From Tetranychus cinnabarinus (lineage: Eukaryota > Arthropoda > Arachnida > Trombidiformes > Tetranychidae): a stretch of DNA of 64,000 nucleotides. Below are positions 31,049 to 43,900 of this stretch, piece after piece. The notes below the pieces were generated by a model. The model worked only from the letters and a program-made list of their open reading frames with translations, was not told where the DNA came from and ran no database searches. Every line of letters starts with the position of its first letter. Position 1 is the stretch's first letter. The stretch covers positions 4,898,001 through 4,962,000 of the forward strand of contig WHVY01000003.1 of NCBI GenBank assembly GCA_022266195.1. The letters run 5' to 3'. Made by a program: the position numbers and the translations under genes.

Positions 31049-34000
31049 TGATCCCAAGAATCAAAAGAATTGACTTTGTCCAAATTTCATAGTCGATACC
31101 AACACTCAGCCTGATAGACTTGAAATTCCTGGAAATATATAAATCCTGATAAATTAGCTGACCAGTCAGTCTCATGTAACAATTGAACAACAATGGTTAC
31201 ATTTGAACTCGTATTTGGCTTCATTTGATTCAATCTTACTGAAGCCTCTTCTTTCCTGCTCAACCCTTTCAATGCACTCTTTGTATCAAAAGTTTTTACT
31301 CTGGTACGCTGTATCCTGGGAGTTATCATGTAAAAAATGAAGGAAAGAAGATGATAAAAGCGAAGGAGAAGAAAAGGAAGATAGAATTGGAAAGGATGGA
31401 AACTGTCACATTCATTTGATTAAAGTTGACTCAATAGCTTGATTGAAGTTGAATGAAGCAAAACATGCTCATAAGGGAAACAAACAAAGTGTTATGTTGA
31501 TGGGTTTGCTTTAATAAAATTCAATAGAAGACAAGATAAAATAAAAGGAAAATGAAGTTGATAATATGTACGAGATGTAGATGAAAAGTAGATGCTGAAA
31601 TTGTAAAATAAATAGTCAAACTCTTTTTTCGGTGATAAATTAACTGAGACAATTTAACATTATATCCAACGGGAGTCAATACTATTCAAGTCAAGATTTG
31701 TGATGAGATGATAAAAACAAAAAAGCAAAGGACAAATGAAAGGCAGCAAAAGCATAACAATAAACTCTTCAAGACTTGAACATGTTTAAGTAACTGACAA
31801 TTGAAAGATGCTGATCATCATTTTTAATCACCATCTTACAGCTTGAAATATTTACACTTTGAACCATTTTGATTACCAATAAACAGCCTTTAATGCTTGA
31901 CATTTGGATGACATTTGAATTCACATTTAAATGTCTTTCTGTTATCAATTAAAGTAACATTGAGTAAAAATTAAGGTTCCGAATGAAAAATGTATCTCAG
32001 TTGCAGCTTTGTATTGAGAGCACTTTATATAATGAGTCTAGATTTGATCAGTTTGTTTAATGTAAATCATTATCACCTTTTTTTCAAGTGAAATTAAGAT
32101 AACTATCAATTTACGATCATCTATTATGTTTTCATCATTATTAATATTTATCATGATTCTGAGCAAATGAGTTTTTCTCCTTTTTCTTCTTCTTTTAAGG
32201 ACAATTCCCTGTCTACCAAAGGATTCATCATATGTAACCTAAGATTGATGATTGAAAGGTTTCTCTACTTCCTTCAACTCCATTCAAGTTGAAAATCATT
32301 TCTTATTTCCACTGATCAACCTGAGTACACACTTTCAATGATTAAATTAGATGAGGATGAAAATTAAATTTGATTATGAGGACAAAAAATAAACTTTGAG
32401 ATTCAGTTACACTTTTAAGGAAAACAAAAACAAAATCAAGTTAATACACATTAGTGGTTTGTTCAGACTTTTAGATCAAGTCAAAGTGTTGTGAAGGATA
32501 CTGATGATGTTCTCGATGATTAAAGATTCATCATGATGATGGTGATGACGGTGTTGATGAAGATAAGAAGTACATTAGTAAAAAAAGTTGAAAAAGGATT
32601 GAAAAAATTAGATTCACTAAAAATCAATCTATAAAATGGTAAAATCATTGGTGTTTATAGCAAACACCTTGAGCTGCAAATTGTAAAGCGTTGAAGAATG
32701 GTTGAGTTTATCATGAAACAAACATCTTTTGTCAGTGCTCTTTAATACGTTTTATTTTCCACCACAATTTGTATTAAATGATAAATTATGATGGACCAAG
32801 AAACAACACAACTGGACAGTTTAACATCAAATTATGCCAAATAAAAAAGGTCCACCAGAAGACAAAAGCATAAAACCAAATAGCTTTTTTTTGTAAGGTT
32901 AAAGAAATGTTTCCATCTTTATATCTTTATGGATTAACCTTACAAGGAGTAAATATGGAAGACTGGAATGAAGATGGAAAAAAGATATAAGAAATGATAA
33001 AAATCTTGATCTTCTTTCACTTGGAAATATAACTTACACTTTTTATGTGCAAATCAATAGTTATCAGTAAAAGATAAAGGCCCAAACAGAAAGGTGAAAA
33101 GCTATCCAATGAGTTATCAAGTAATTCCTATGATGACAGGGAATTCAGCATTTAGCTTTTTTAGGTGGATATAAATTTTGATTAACTCCAATCAAAGCGG
33201 CAAAAGAGATAATGATGATGGTGAGCTAGGAAAAAGAAGATGGAAAAAAATCTTTAGCTTCAAATCTTTTCTTACATGAGAATCGTTTTTGTTATACTTA
33301 CAGTTATTACATAGTTTACACACTTGATTTACAAATGTATTTTTGTCAGTTGAATATAAAGTTGATAATTTACTTGACACAGTCAAAATAACAATACAAA
33401 CATAATAAACAAAAACACATTTCCTTAAAATTTTTAACCTGTAACAATGTGCGTTGAATACTGATGAAACCAGAATTTGCAAAGGTGGGTTAACTCGTCC
33501 TTTTACCGGAATAAATACATAATTAAATGATCATCAACTGATATCACTATTGGTTAACTATTAGTAAGTAATTAAGGTTAATGTTGTCTTCATTTAAAAG
33601 CTATTATAACAATTAAAAGCATTTTACATTCAATTAACACAGTTTGGTAAAAATGGCGTAATATTCAGATTGATCACATGTTATAATCGATTATCGATTA
33701 ATTGCTTTCAACTTTTTGTCGACTTTTGTTTTTGTAATATTTAACATTTATTTTAATTCATGGTAATTGTATTAATCAAATTAACCAACTTAATTAAGTA
33801 ATAAGTTACCTTGTTAAGCTCCGTAAGGAATTTAACAAATTGATTAAACATATGATGAAGAAAAAAAACAGTTAACTCTTCTTACACAACTTTAATTAAT
33901 CATTAACTTCATCTGTCTAATCATCTATCTGATTTGATAATAACAATTTACAGCCATCAATTCATTTTTTATTGATTTGTGAAGCAGAAGTGTCTAACCA

Positions 34001-36052
34001 AGCCTGAGACAATTAATTAAGTGTGAGCCGTTTAACCACAAAAATTAATGGAGTGGCTATAATAGTCATTGCGCTTTACGTGTTAACTCAATGGACATTG
34101 AAGTTGAACAGACACACAAATAGTTGACTGGAAGTAATAAAAAGCCGCATATCAGAATGAAATAATCAAATAATCATCAGGTTAGCTAACTGGTTTAATT
34201 AGCATATATGATAAATTGTTGTTGGTTTTATAAATAGAGTTTAAAAATACAATACTTTGATTTTTAGGCATAAAAAGATGAACAACCGTACAGATTGATT
34301 TATACTTATTGTTACTTAAAGCTTAATAAAAATGGTGATATAAATAGGGATTAGTATACAGATCCTAAATCATTATTTGAATACAATAACAATATGAATA
34401 AATAAATGAAAAAAAGCTAACAAAAACGGTATTTAAGGTCATTCCTTACACCTCTAGGGAACAAGGGAAGGCATTTCATGTTTTCTGATTCATCACATTG
34501 ACTTACCATTCTACTGATGATGAAAATGGTGGTGAAGTTGATGCCTAGACGACGATAATAATAAAAGTTGATGATTAAAATAGGAAATGTTAAACAAGGT
34601 TAATTTACATTGTAAATATGGATAGCAACACGTGCGAACAAAACCCAACGCCAAACCGTTTGTTAACAAGTTGTATGTTTAATAACCTTAAGGTTTATTG
34701 TAATATGGTTTCTCCCATAGTATAAATTCAACCATTGATGATGACTTAATTGTAACAACGATATAAAATACAATAATAAAATACAATAATTAAAGAGTGA
34801 AATAAATGATTGATTAACCAACAACAAAACAATGAGAAAAGGTTATTGCTTAAGAAAAGCAAAATGGCAGCTCGAAAAAAATGCTGATTTTTTTACCGCT
34901 CAAATTAAAAATGTTGAAAAGGTTGCAAAATATTGAAATTTTTACTGAATTAACCCATAAATTATATTAATTTTGTATCAAAATGAATATTTTTGTTCCA
35001 TGTTGTTGTTTCTCAAATTTAAAACAGTTTCTTAATTTGATATGATCATTTAGACATCAGATTGTACTTACAATTTTAATGTAATTTAATGTTTTCCTCT
35101 CTTACCTTTGGCTAAAGGTAGCTGCATGGTGGTGGAAGGGCAAAGCTACTGATGATTTTGATGATGCTGATGAAGATGGTGATGATGAACATGATAATGT
35201 ATGAGAGTACCTCAAAAGCCACCCACAAAAAGGTGTAAACCTTGCCTTTATTGGTTACAAAACAGATTCAAGACACACAATGATTGGTTGAAGTTGAACA
35301 TTGAAAGTAATGGTTTCCACCCAAAGAGGGATGAAGAGAGAAAGGTTTTCTCATCTTGCTCATCTGAACATCATCTTTTACCTTTCTTTTTCCTCTTTCT
35401 TTATCCAGTTTATCTGTAAAGATGAAAATAAACTTTTCTTACCTTGTTAAGCCTGACCAAACAAAGCAAGACTAAGTAAGTCAACTTCACAGTTTACATG
35501 TGAACCTGTAATATCATTATCATTAATATCATCATCATTATAATGATCATCTCAATGAATTGTATTCCAATGATGATAACACTGATGACGATAATGATGA
35601 GGCTAAATAATGAGAAGATGATAATGATGATAAAACATGATGAAAGTTTGAAGACTCACACAAATTGACAGTAAAGGAAAAAAACGAAAACACAAAAAAT
35701 TCCACTTGAAAAAATCTCATCTTTTTTTCATTCCTCTTCAATCTGTTTCAGTTTCTCATTCAACATTCAACTTGTTCAATCTCAACCTCGATATCTAATT
35801 GAATCTCAACTCTAATCAATTTGACCAACTTGATGATTATGAGTTAATCAAGTAATAAGTGAGAATAAACAAAATGTCGGAATTAATTAACCATTTTCAC
35901 TGTGTAATCATCCCATTGTTTACATGTGTTTTTACCTGTTAATGTTTTTGGTTAAACCAGTTGAAAATGGGAAACCTTGAAAATGTTGACTATTTAATAG
36001 TCATTAAGTGAATAACAATTTACTGGAATCAAGTCTCAATTAAACGGTAATA
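31049..36052. other. Gene-free region upstream of orthopedia
   Basis: Five kb without a supported gene. It contains scattered GAT/ATC trinucleotide clusters (about 32497-32570, 35150-35197 and 35520-35610), the last with ATC-rich and GAT-rich halves able to pair. As the upstream flank of a neural homeobox gene it is a reasonable place for enhancers. That is inference only. Confidence 0.4.
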
Positions 36053-39000
36053 ATGTTCTCGATAGATAATTGGTCAACTAATGGACCATTAACCAACCAT
36101 TTGAACCAGTTAAATAGTGAATCAAATGTTATTGATAATCCAGTTTGTAAAGTTAGTTACTCGCCACCACTAGCAACCAACTCGCCGATCAACCAAGGAC
36201 GTCTTCATCCTCACCATCATCCACACCATCATCCTCATCATCTTCACTCCAATCCATTTCAACATCATCATCATCTTGCCCCTCACCATTCACCTGGTTC
36301 ACCACCAAACCATCTTAACCATCATCATCCTCATCTGACCCACCATCAACACCATCTTCACCATCTATCAACCTCATCCAATGGAACCGTTTCAAATTCA
36401 AATTCAGTGAGCTCAGTGAACAGTAATAATAATAATAATACAAATAGTAATAACACCAATCCCAATAATACAACTTCTAGTAATAGTAACAATACCAATA
36501 CAGATTCAACCAGCAGTAACAATAGTAATAACACTTCCAACAATGGTAACAATTTGACATCCAATTCATCTTCAGGTTCAACTAATAGTGTTACAACCAA
36601 TGGATCAAACAATCAGGGTAATTCAACATCAACTAATAGTGATTGTAAACCGTCAAAACAAAAGCGACATCGAACCCGTTTCACTCCAGCTCAGTTACAA
36701 GAATTGGAACGATCCTTTTCAAAGACTCATTATCCAGATATTTTCATGAGAGAAGAGCTTGCCATGAGAATTGGACTAACAGAATCAAGAGTTCAGGTAA
36801 ATTAACTGATAATGAAAGTAAAAACATCAACACAATTTACATATAAAAATGATTACACTTTTATCCTGAAAAATTGAGGTTAAGATTTGGCTTCTTTAAA
36901 TATAATGTTTACTGGTTTTACCTTGAATAGTCTCGGTGTTTAAATTGATTTGTTTCAGTAGTTAACCGATTTACATAATTTTTAGACTCACATTGAGAAT
37001 GAGGTTTGCTGTGATTTAACAATCAATGATAATTATGATTAAAAAACTAATGGTAAAGTGTAATAATGATGTTGATGGGCAAGAGTAACACTATTTATGG
37101 ATCATTATTAAGCCCATCAGTTTGCAGTTATTGTTAAACATTGAAGCTTATTTGTTGCCATTAATTTCGAGGTTGACATTATTGTTCACTTTTCCCATTG
37201 GCATCCACAGGGATTTACAGATGAAAGTGAGAGGATGAGCAAGAAGCTTCCCAATCATCCTGATCATCATCCTCCTCTTATAATATTTATATACATTAAA
37301 AGAAAGTGAGAATATGAATTCTGAGTAGTTTTGGTGTTTCTATGAAAAAGCAAAATAAATAGCCAAAATGATAAAGATAAGAATCATCAGTATAGATGAT
37401 AATATTGATGCTGATGATGCTGTTGTTGATAATGATGATGATGATGATATAAAAATGATGTTGAGGAGATGAAAAAAAAAATACCTTCGACCTGTTTTTT
37501 CAAGCCATTTCATCTTCTTCTTCCTCATCTCCTTTTCATCCTTTGGGAGAAACCATTCCATAAATAATGTTGACTAACACATTGACTCTTCATTTTGTTG
37601 ACTCTTTATCATCACTGATGATAATCATTAAAATGGTAATGATAGTGATCAGAAACATTTATCAATTGTAACAATTATACGAGCACAATCATGATTTTCA
37701 AGATTTTCAACATTGAAAGATCAAATGAAATGTTCAAGTTTGTTTCAATTGTCACCTTTAATCAACCTCGGTGAATCAATGTTGTCTTTGACATTCATTA
37801 TGCATTTATAAATTGAAAGGCAAGGGTAATGAAAAGATGAACAGGAAAAATAAAATAGGTAAAGATGTTAAGCTGAAAATAATGTTTATATTGATATTCA
37901 TGTTACTTTTTAATGGGACAGGAAAACCACATTAATATGAAATGTACATTCCTTGTCCATCTCCCTAAGGTAGCTTTTTTCCTCCTCATCCTTATTCATC
38001 TCTATATCATCTTCACCCAAATCATCTTTTACTTTTCCTTACTTCAACTTAATGTACAAACCTTGCAATGTCAATGGCAAGCTAAAAATGTAAACTTAAA
38101 AAAGCAATTCAATGATATTTTTATCTTCATTTAAACTGTAAACTGGTCATCCATTATTATTTGCTGGCCAGTTTTGTTTACCTCTTTATTGTTAACAATT
38201 GACCTTTCACTGATTCCTATCATATTAGTTTCATCTTACAATATAAATCATAAATAAGGTTAAATTTTATTTACATTGAAAGCAAAGCTAAAAATATTGT
38301 GATTTTCATCTTATATGATTTGGTTTTAACCTGAGTCTTGATATTGTAATTGTTTCTTTTGTTATTGAAGCTGTCGATTGATTGTAAATCTGTAAATCTG
38401 TAAATTCTGGTAGCTTTCTGTAGTCTACCTGATGTATTGTAATAATGATAATGATAGTAATGAAGAAAGATTATATTGACAGATTTGATTTGACAATGTA
38501 AACATTGGTTAAATCAATTCAGGATGGCAATGATGATGATCCACTTCCTCGTCTCATGGTGACCCTAATTTACTTTAATATCCGGTCACATATAAAATGA
38601 TCAATTATTCATCTTGGCCATCGTTACATTTCCTATTTCACTCTTTGTTTGAATACACAATAAAAAAAGGATAACCATTAAAATCAATTGGTTATTTGTT
38701 TTTGTTCATTTCATATTATCCATATACACACGTCTTATAAAGATACAGTATATCAAGATGAAACAGTAGAGGAGGAAAAATTATTATTATTATTAGCTTT
38801 CAAATCTGTGAATCTTTTAAGAGCATTTTCAAGTTAAACAAAAATCAAGTCAAACCCCATGATATTTAACATGAAAAATACAGCTTCTTCAGGGAATTGG
38901 TAAGATTATCAATATTTAATCATGGCTGGATGAACACAGTAAACTCCTCTTTGCAGTTACCTTATTTAAAAATATACAAAGAACAACATTTCCAATGAAT

Positions 39001-40967
39001 CTCAGAGAACTCATCTTTCCTTCTTGATTGAGCACAATTTGTAAGTCAAATTTAAACCTATTTGAATGAATAAAATCAAAAAGTTGTAATTAACAATTAA
39101 AAATTAATAAAACCAAAAGTCAAAAATGAGTTGAAAGCAAATCTATTTAACGGTAAAAATATTGATAAATAGCTAAAAATGCTATTTACACTTATTTTAT
39201 TCAACGGCTTATTTTAACCGTTCAGCTGCTATCATATTGTAAATTGTGTTGGTACAGTTTTAATTATTATTGTTAACTAATTTTATTTTTTTTCTTCCAA
39301 CAGGTTTGGTTTCAAAATCGACGAGCGAAATTTAAAAAGCGTAAAAAGTCGGGAACTTTTCTTCGTAATCCTTCAGGTACTCTTCTTCCGTCTCATCCTT
39401 TGCCAACCTTTGGGACCGTCAACAGTGGGAAATATAATTCACCCACTGATGGACTTTGTTCATTTTCAACTGGACCTGATCCAAGATGGACAATGACTAC
39501 AGGTATTACATCTCAATGCCTCTACCCCAAACTATTCATTTAAATCTCCATTGATTACCATAACCATAAATGCGTATAACATCGTCTTCTTCTGACCAAA
39601 CCATGAGATCAGCCGATATAGCAGATATAGCCGTTGTTGGCATTATATAATCCACAACCAAAGTGACACAATTTATAAAATACACATGCATTTATTTTAT
39701 AAATTATTGAGCTAATGATAAACCTGATTGGCACCATTAACCATATCATAATCATTATAACATCATTTAACGAGAACAATGATAATGAAATGAGTTACCA
39801 ACTGAATGACTAAAACCAAAGCCACAAAGTAAAAGACCTACATTCTCGTTGTATGTTTCAATGCTTAAAAAGGCCCAAGATCATTATAAATTTAAACCTT
39901 AAAGTTTAACATTTAATCGAACATTGTTTCACTTCCGATTAATTTTGCATATACGTTTAAATGTATATGTAACAAAGTTAGATAGGAAACGGAAACATGA
40001 TTGAAGGGAGAGACCGAAAGTAAAAGGTAAAATGGGTTTTTATAAATAATCATCAAAATGTGAAATATTAAGTTAGCATATAGCATAAAGTCACGCCAAT
40101 AGCCATAAGATATACAAAATAATGATGATGCATATTGGCCATTTTTATAATGGACAATTGATCTTCACATCTTTCTTTTTTTCCCCTTCTCTTTTCAACC
40201 TTGTCAACAAGAAGCAAAAAAGATCCCCAAAAATAATGATTAAATAATAGTGAACATGATCATGAAGATCATCATTTTGATGTTTTACTTTTTTTCTCTT
40301 CTCTCTGTATATTATTTCAGGTCCTACTTTACCTTTAAGTCACTCTCTCTCCCTTCAATCAGGATTAACTGGAAGTTTAACTGGCCACCATGGAACCGGA
40401 ATGGGTGGACTTAATCACAATGCATCCGGCCTGGGTTCATCACCATGTTATCAACCATATAATAGTCATTTAAACAATCCATCAGGAAATGGAGTTTCTT
40501 CCCTGACTCCACTATCAACGACGTCAACCTCATCCTCCTCACCGGCCTCAGCAACAACAGGAGCGACCATGTTAACTCTTAACCATCTTCATTCCCATGT
40601 TCATCAACCACCACCACCGCATCCCTCCTCATCGTCAGGTTCATCATCTTCCCCTTCCCATCTCAGTCTCCAGCAACAACAACAACAGCAATCCGGGCCT
40701 TTATCGACTCTCTCCATGTTAGTCTCTTCCAGTCCACCCACACCAACAACCCTTAACCAACCACCACCACCGGGCACACCAACATCCTCCGACTCTGGAT
40801 CTCCTTCATCTTCCTCTCTTGGATCAACCTTAAACATAACCTCTGAAACCTCAGTACTAAATCCAAGCCATGGCGATTCACCTGATATCTGGAGAGGAAC
40901 AAGTATAGCATCTTTGAGGCGTAAAGCTCTTGAACATACTGTATCAATGTCTGTCTATGGAAGATAA
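36053..40967 (+). CDS. otp: Orthopedia homeodomain transcription factor
   Basis: Three exons (36053-36796, 39304-39502, 40321-40967) give 529 residues. Residues 51-105 are His-rich and 110-195 Asn/Ser/Thr-rich. The homeodomain is at 203-262 (KRHRTRFTPAQLQELERSF... VWFQNRRAKFKKRKK). It has Gln at position 50, excluding Otx/Gsc/Pitx, and matches the Otp consensus in THYPDIFMREELAMRIGLTE. The C-terminus has the OAR motif SIASLRRKALEHTVSMS, which together with the GTLLPSH.LP block is characteristic of Otp. A Gln run (near 420) and Pro/Ser tracts precede it. The first intron falls between homeodomain codons 46 and 47, the classic paired-class site. Otp specifies neurosecretory and other neurons. 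Oddity: homeodomain position 56 is Phe instead of the usual Trp. Confidence 0.95.
36797..39303 (+). other. Intron 1 of orthopedia (within the homeobox)
   Basis: 2.5 kb, donor GTAAATT and acceptor TTTTCTTCCAACAG. It contains GAT-type microsatellite patches (about 37376-37450). No other gene is seen. Confidence 0.75.
39503..40320 (+). other. Intron 2 of orthopedia
   Basis: 818 bp, donor GTATTAC and acceptor TATTATTTCAG. Nothing else recognised. Confidence 0.75.
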
Positions 40968-43900
40968 ATATCAATCTTTTTTTCCATCATCAGACATCTT
41001 TCATTCTTAATCGTTTCTCCATCATTATCACCATCATCTTCATCTTCATCTTCACTTTCATCAGCCACATCATTACCAAAATAAAAATCAAAGGTATTAA
41101 CTAATAACCCAAGTTTCTAGTTTCTTTACACTCAACAGCCCAACAACAATCAGATCTTTTGCTTAATATACAAAATCGCGTTAACTAATACACCTAATGT
41201 ATAAACTAATGTAGTTTTAACACCTTTTAATGGACTACTCATAAAAGACAGTTAGCAATAACAAAACCTGTACATTGAGCCCCTGAAAATGTAAATTATT
41301 TCATCCCAAAAACTGCAATCATTGTCATCCTAAAAAAGTCAACTAAAAGATCAATTGTTGGTCATTGATTTTCATTTCAACGCCAAACAGAGTAGCAAAA
41401 AAAGCTGAAACTGATATCGAAGCTGATGGTGATGATAAATAATAAAAAAAGTAGGATAAACACATTTTCACCAATAAACGATATTTTGTTTACATCTTTT
41501 CATTCAAGTTTATATCATCAGTTTTGTTTATCCTTCCCATGTCACCTATTTACCTCCTCCTCCTCCTCCCTCTCACCACTGGACTAACATCTTACCTTCA
41601 TTTTTTGTACAACTTCATCCTTCTCATCACCATCACCATGATGATCATTTACAAAAGTGCAAAAAACAAGAGCAAGAATCGATCCTATATGAGTTGAGAT
41701 AATATCTGAAAAGAAGAAGAAGATGAGGAAAGAAGATGAAGAAGGAAAACCTTTTTAACTATCATCTTTTATCTTCCGACCAACCCACTTACAATCTTAA
41801 GCAAAATATAGTTTAGTCAAAAAAAACACTTTATTTCTTATTTCATTTCTGTCACTTTGAATCTCTCTGCGCACTTTGAATTATCATCATCAGAATCATC
41901 AGCATCTCCACCATATTGATCATTTCAGTGTTACTCTGAAACAAAAATGTCTTCTGAGAATATGGATTTGTTCAAGTGCATGAAGAGAATGAAGATGGTG
42001 AAGAGTTGGATGATAAACCTGAAGGTAAGAAGGGTAGACAATGCTGAATGAACATTGTACTTGTGATAGACATGTTTAGTTTCCAGGGTGATTCAGTAAA
42101 TAATAATATCATTAATCAGTGAATGAGTAAATGATGAGTTGAAAAACGAGTCATTTCCTTTGGAATTAAATTCAGTCAAATTTGAGTGAATATTTTGTAT
42201 TGCTTAGGATCAGTGTCTGCTTCAAGTTATTTTACCTCAACTTTTGAAACATTGTTTATTGATTTTTTTCATTTTTTCATTTACTCAGATTTTCCCTTTT
42301 GTTCAATATTTATATAATTGTTAAATCAAAGATTGATTCTGATTCCATGGAGATTAACATTTTCATCCTTTTGTTAGCCATTGAACTTGATCAACTGTTT
42401 CAATGATTCGTTACTTTATGTAATGTTTAGTTGATGTTTCAGTAAATGAAATTGGCCAAAATATTGGCGTTTATGTCATCTGAACAGCTAAAGTGATCTG
42501 TCAGAGATGATGAAGTTGCCAGAGTAAAACTCAGAAAACTGTTAATAAAAATGGACTTTACTGTGTAACAAGAAGTAAGTTAATCCTGAACAACAAAAAC
42601 TTGGATCATCAAGGTTTGTATTATGCAAAGTACCTGCCAACATGATGATAAGGAAGAGAAGTGAAAAAAAGGAAAGAAGAAGAAGAAGATTGAAAGAAAT
42701 GAAGAAACTCACTTGAATCTTTTCATTGCAATATTAGGTGATGTTGATGAAAATAGCAATCAGTGGGAAGCAAGATTAATCAGATGGAGCAAGATGAAGA
42801 TGAAAAGATTGATATGTATAATATAGGAAGACTCTATAAACAATTTGAGAGACTGAAAAGAGCAAGACTAAGATGATGATCATGGTGATGATGAGAAGAA
42901 AAAGAAGAAGAAAAAGTTGAAAAGGGAAAAAATTAACTCAGAAAATGTATCAACAAGCGTAAACTAAAGGATGAGGAAAACATGTAAAATGTGAATAAAT
43001 AATTCATTATTATTAATATTAAATAACTATCTGTATCATGAGCAAGTTAAGGTTTCAATGGTGAAAAATGATGTCTCTTATGATCAACAGAATCAAATGA
43101 ATATCAAAATTTAAGAAAATTGAGATTCTTTAAAGTCAATCATTCCCAGTCAACTCCAAAAGCCAAACTAACTCATTATGACTGAGCTGAGAAGACCAGA
43201 AATTTTTGTAAATTTTCCAGAATTTCAAAGGTAAATTTGAAGATTGTTTATCAATTTGGAAAGATGAAAATATATTTCAATTGCAATCAAATGAATATTA
43301 AGATGATTGTTGCGGGAATGAACCAGAAAGAATCAATAGAAACATTTAAGATGAAATTAAAGAAAATGTTTCTTTGAAATTTTGCGTTTTGAGATGAAAT
43401 GGAATTGATTTCGATGTTGAACTTTTCACCGATCGCATGCTCTGTATAGAGTCAATTTGAGTTCGTCAAACGAAAAGGTAAGTTGGTAAAGAAGATGAAG
43501 ATGAAAATGAAGAAGATAGAGAAAGAGGAAACCCGTGACAAGATTTACTTTCTTTTTTTAGTTAAACTTTCCTTTTGACTGTTAATAAAACTAACAGCAG
43601 GCTATTTTATTTATACATTTATATGGAGACTCTTATTTTTTTTGTTTTCACTCCCAGTCATTCCCCAGTTTCATGCATAACCTTACAGTATCCAGGTTAC
43701 AAGTAACATCTTATCAATTTTATTTGCTCAACTTTCCCTTTGTTAAAAGGCTTTTCGCAGCTTCAAGTTAGCTTCATTTTGTGTGTTCACTTTTTTTTCA
43801 TTATCAACATCATACCATGATGCTTCACCATCCACCATCATCTTCATCATCTTGATCATCCTTTTCAATCTTACAATGGATGAATCCAGAGGAATCCCTT

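Noticed and set aside
36358..36612. Leu-rich frame antisense to otp exon 1
   Set aside because: Pure shadow of the Asn/His repeat coding sequence.
36053..40967. Assignment of the homeobox gene to Otx/orthodenticle
   Set aside because: Homeodomain residue 50 is Gln, not Lys, and the C-terminal OAR motif matches Orthopedia.
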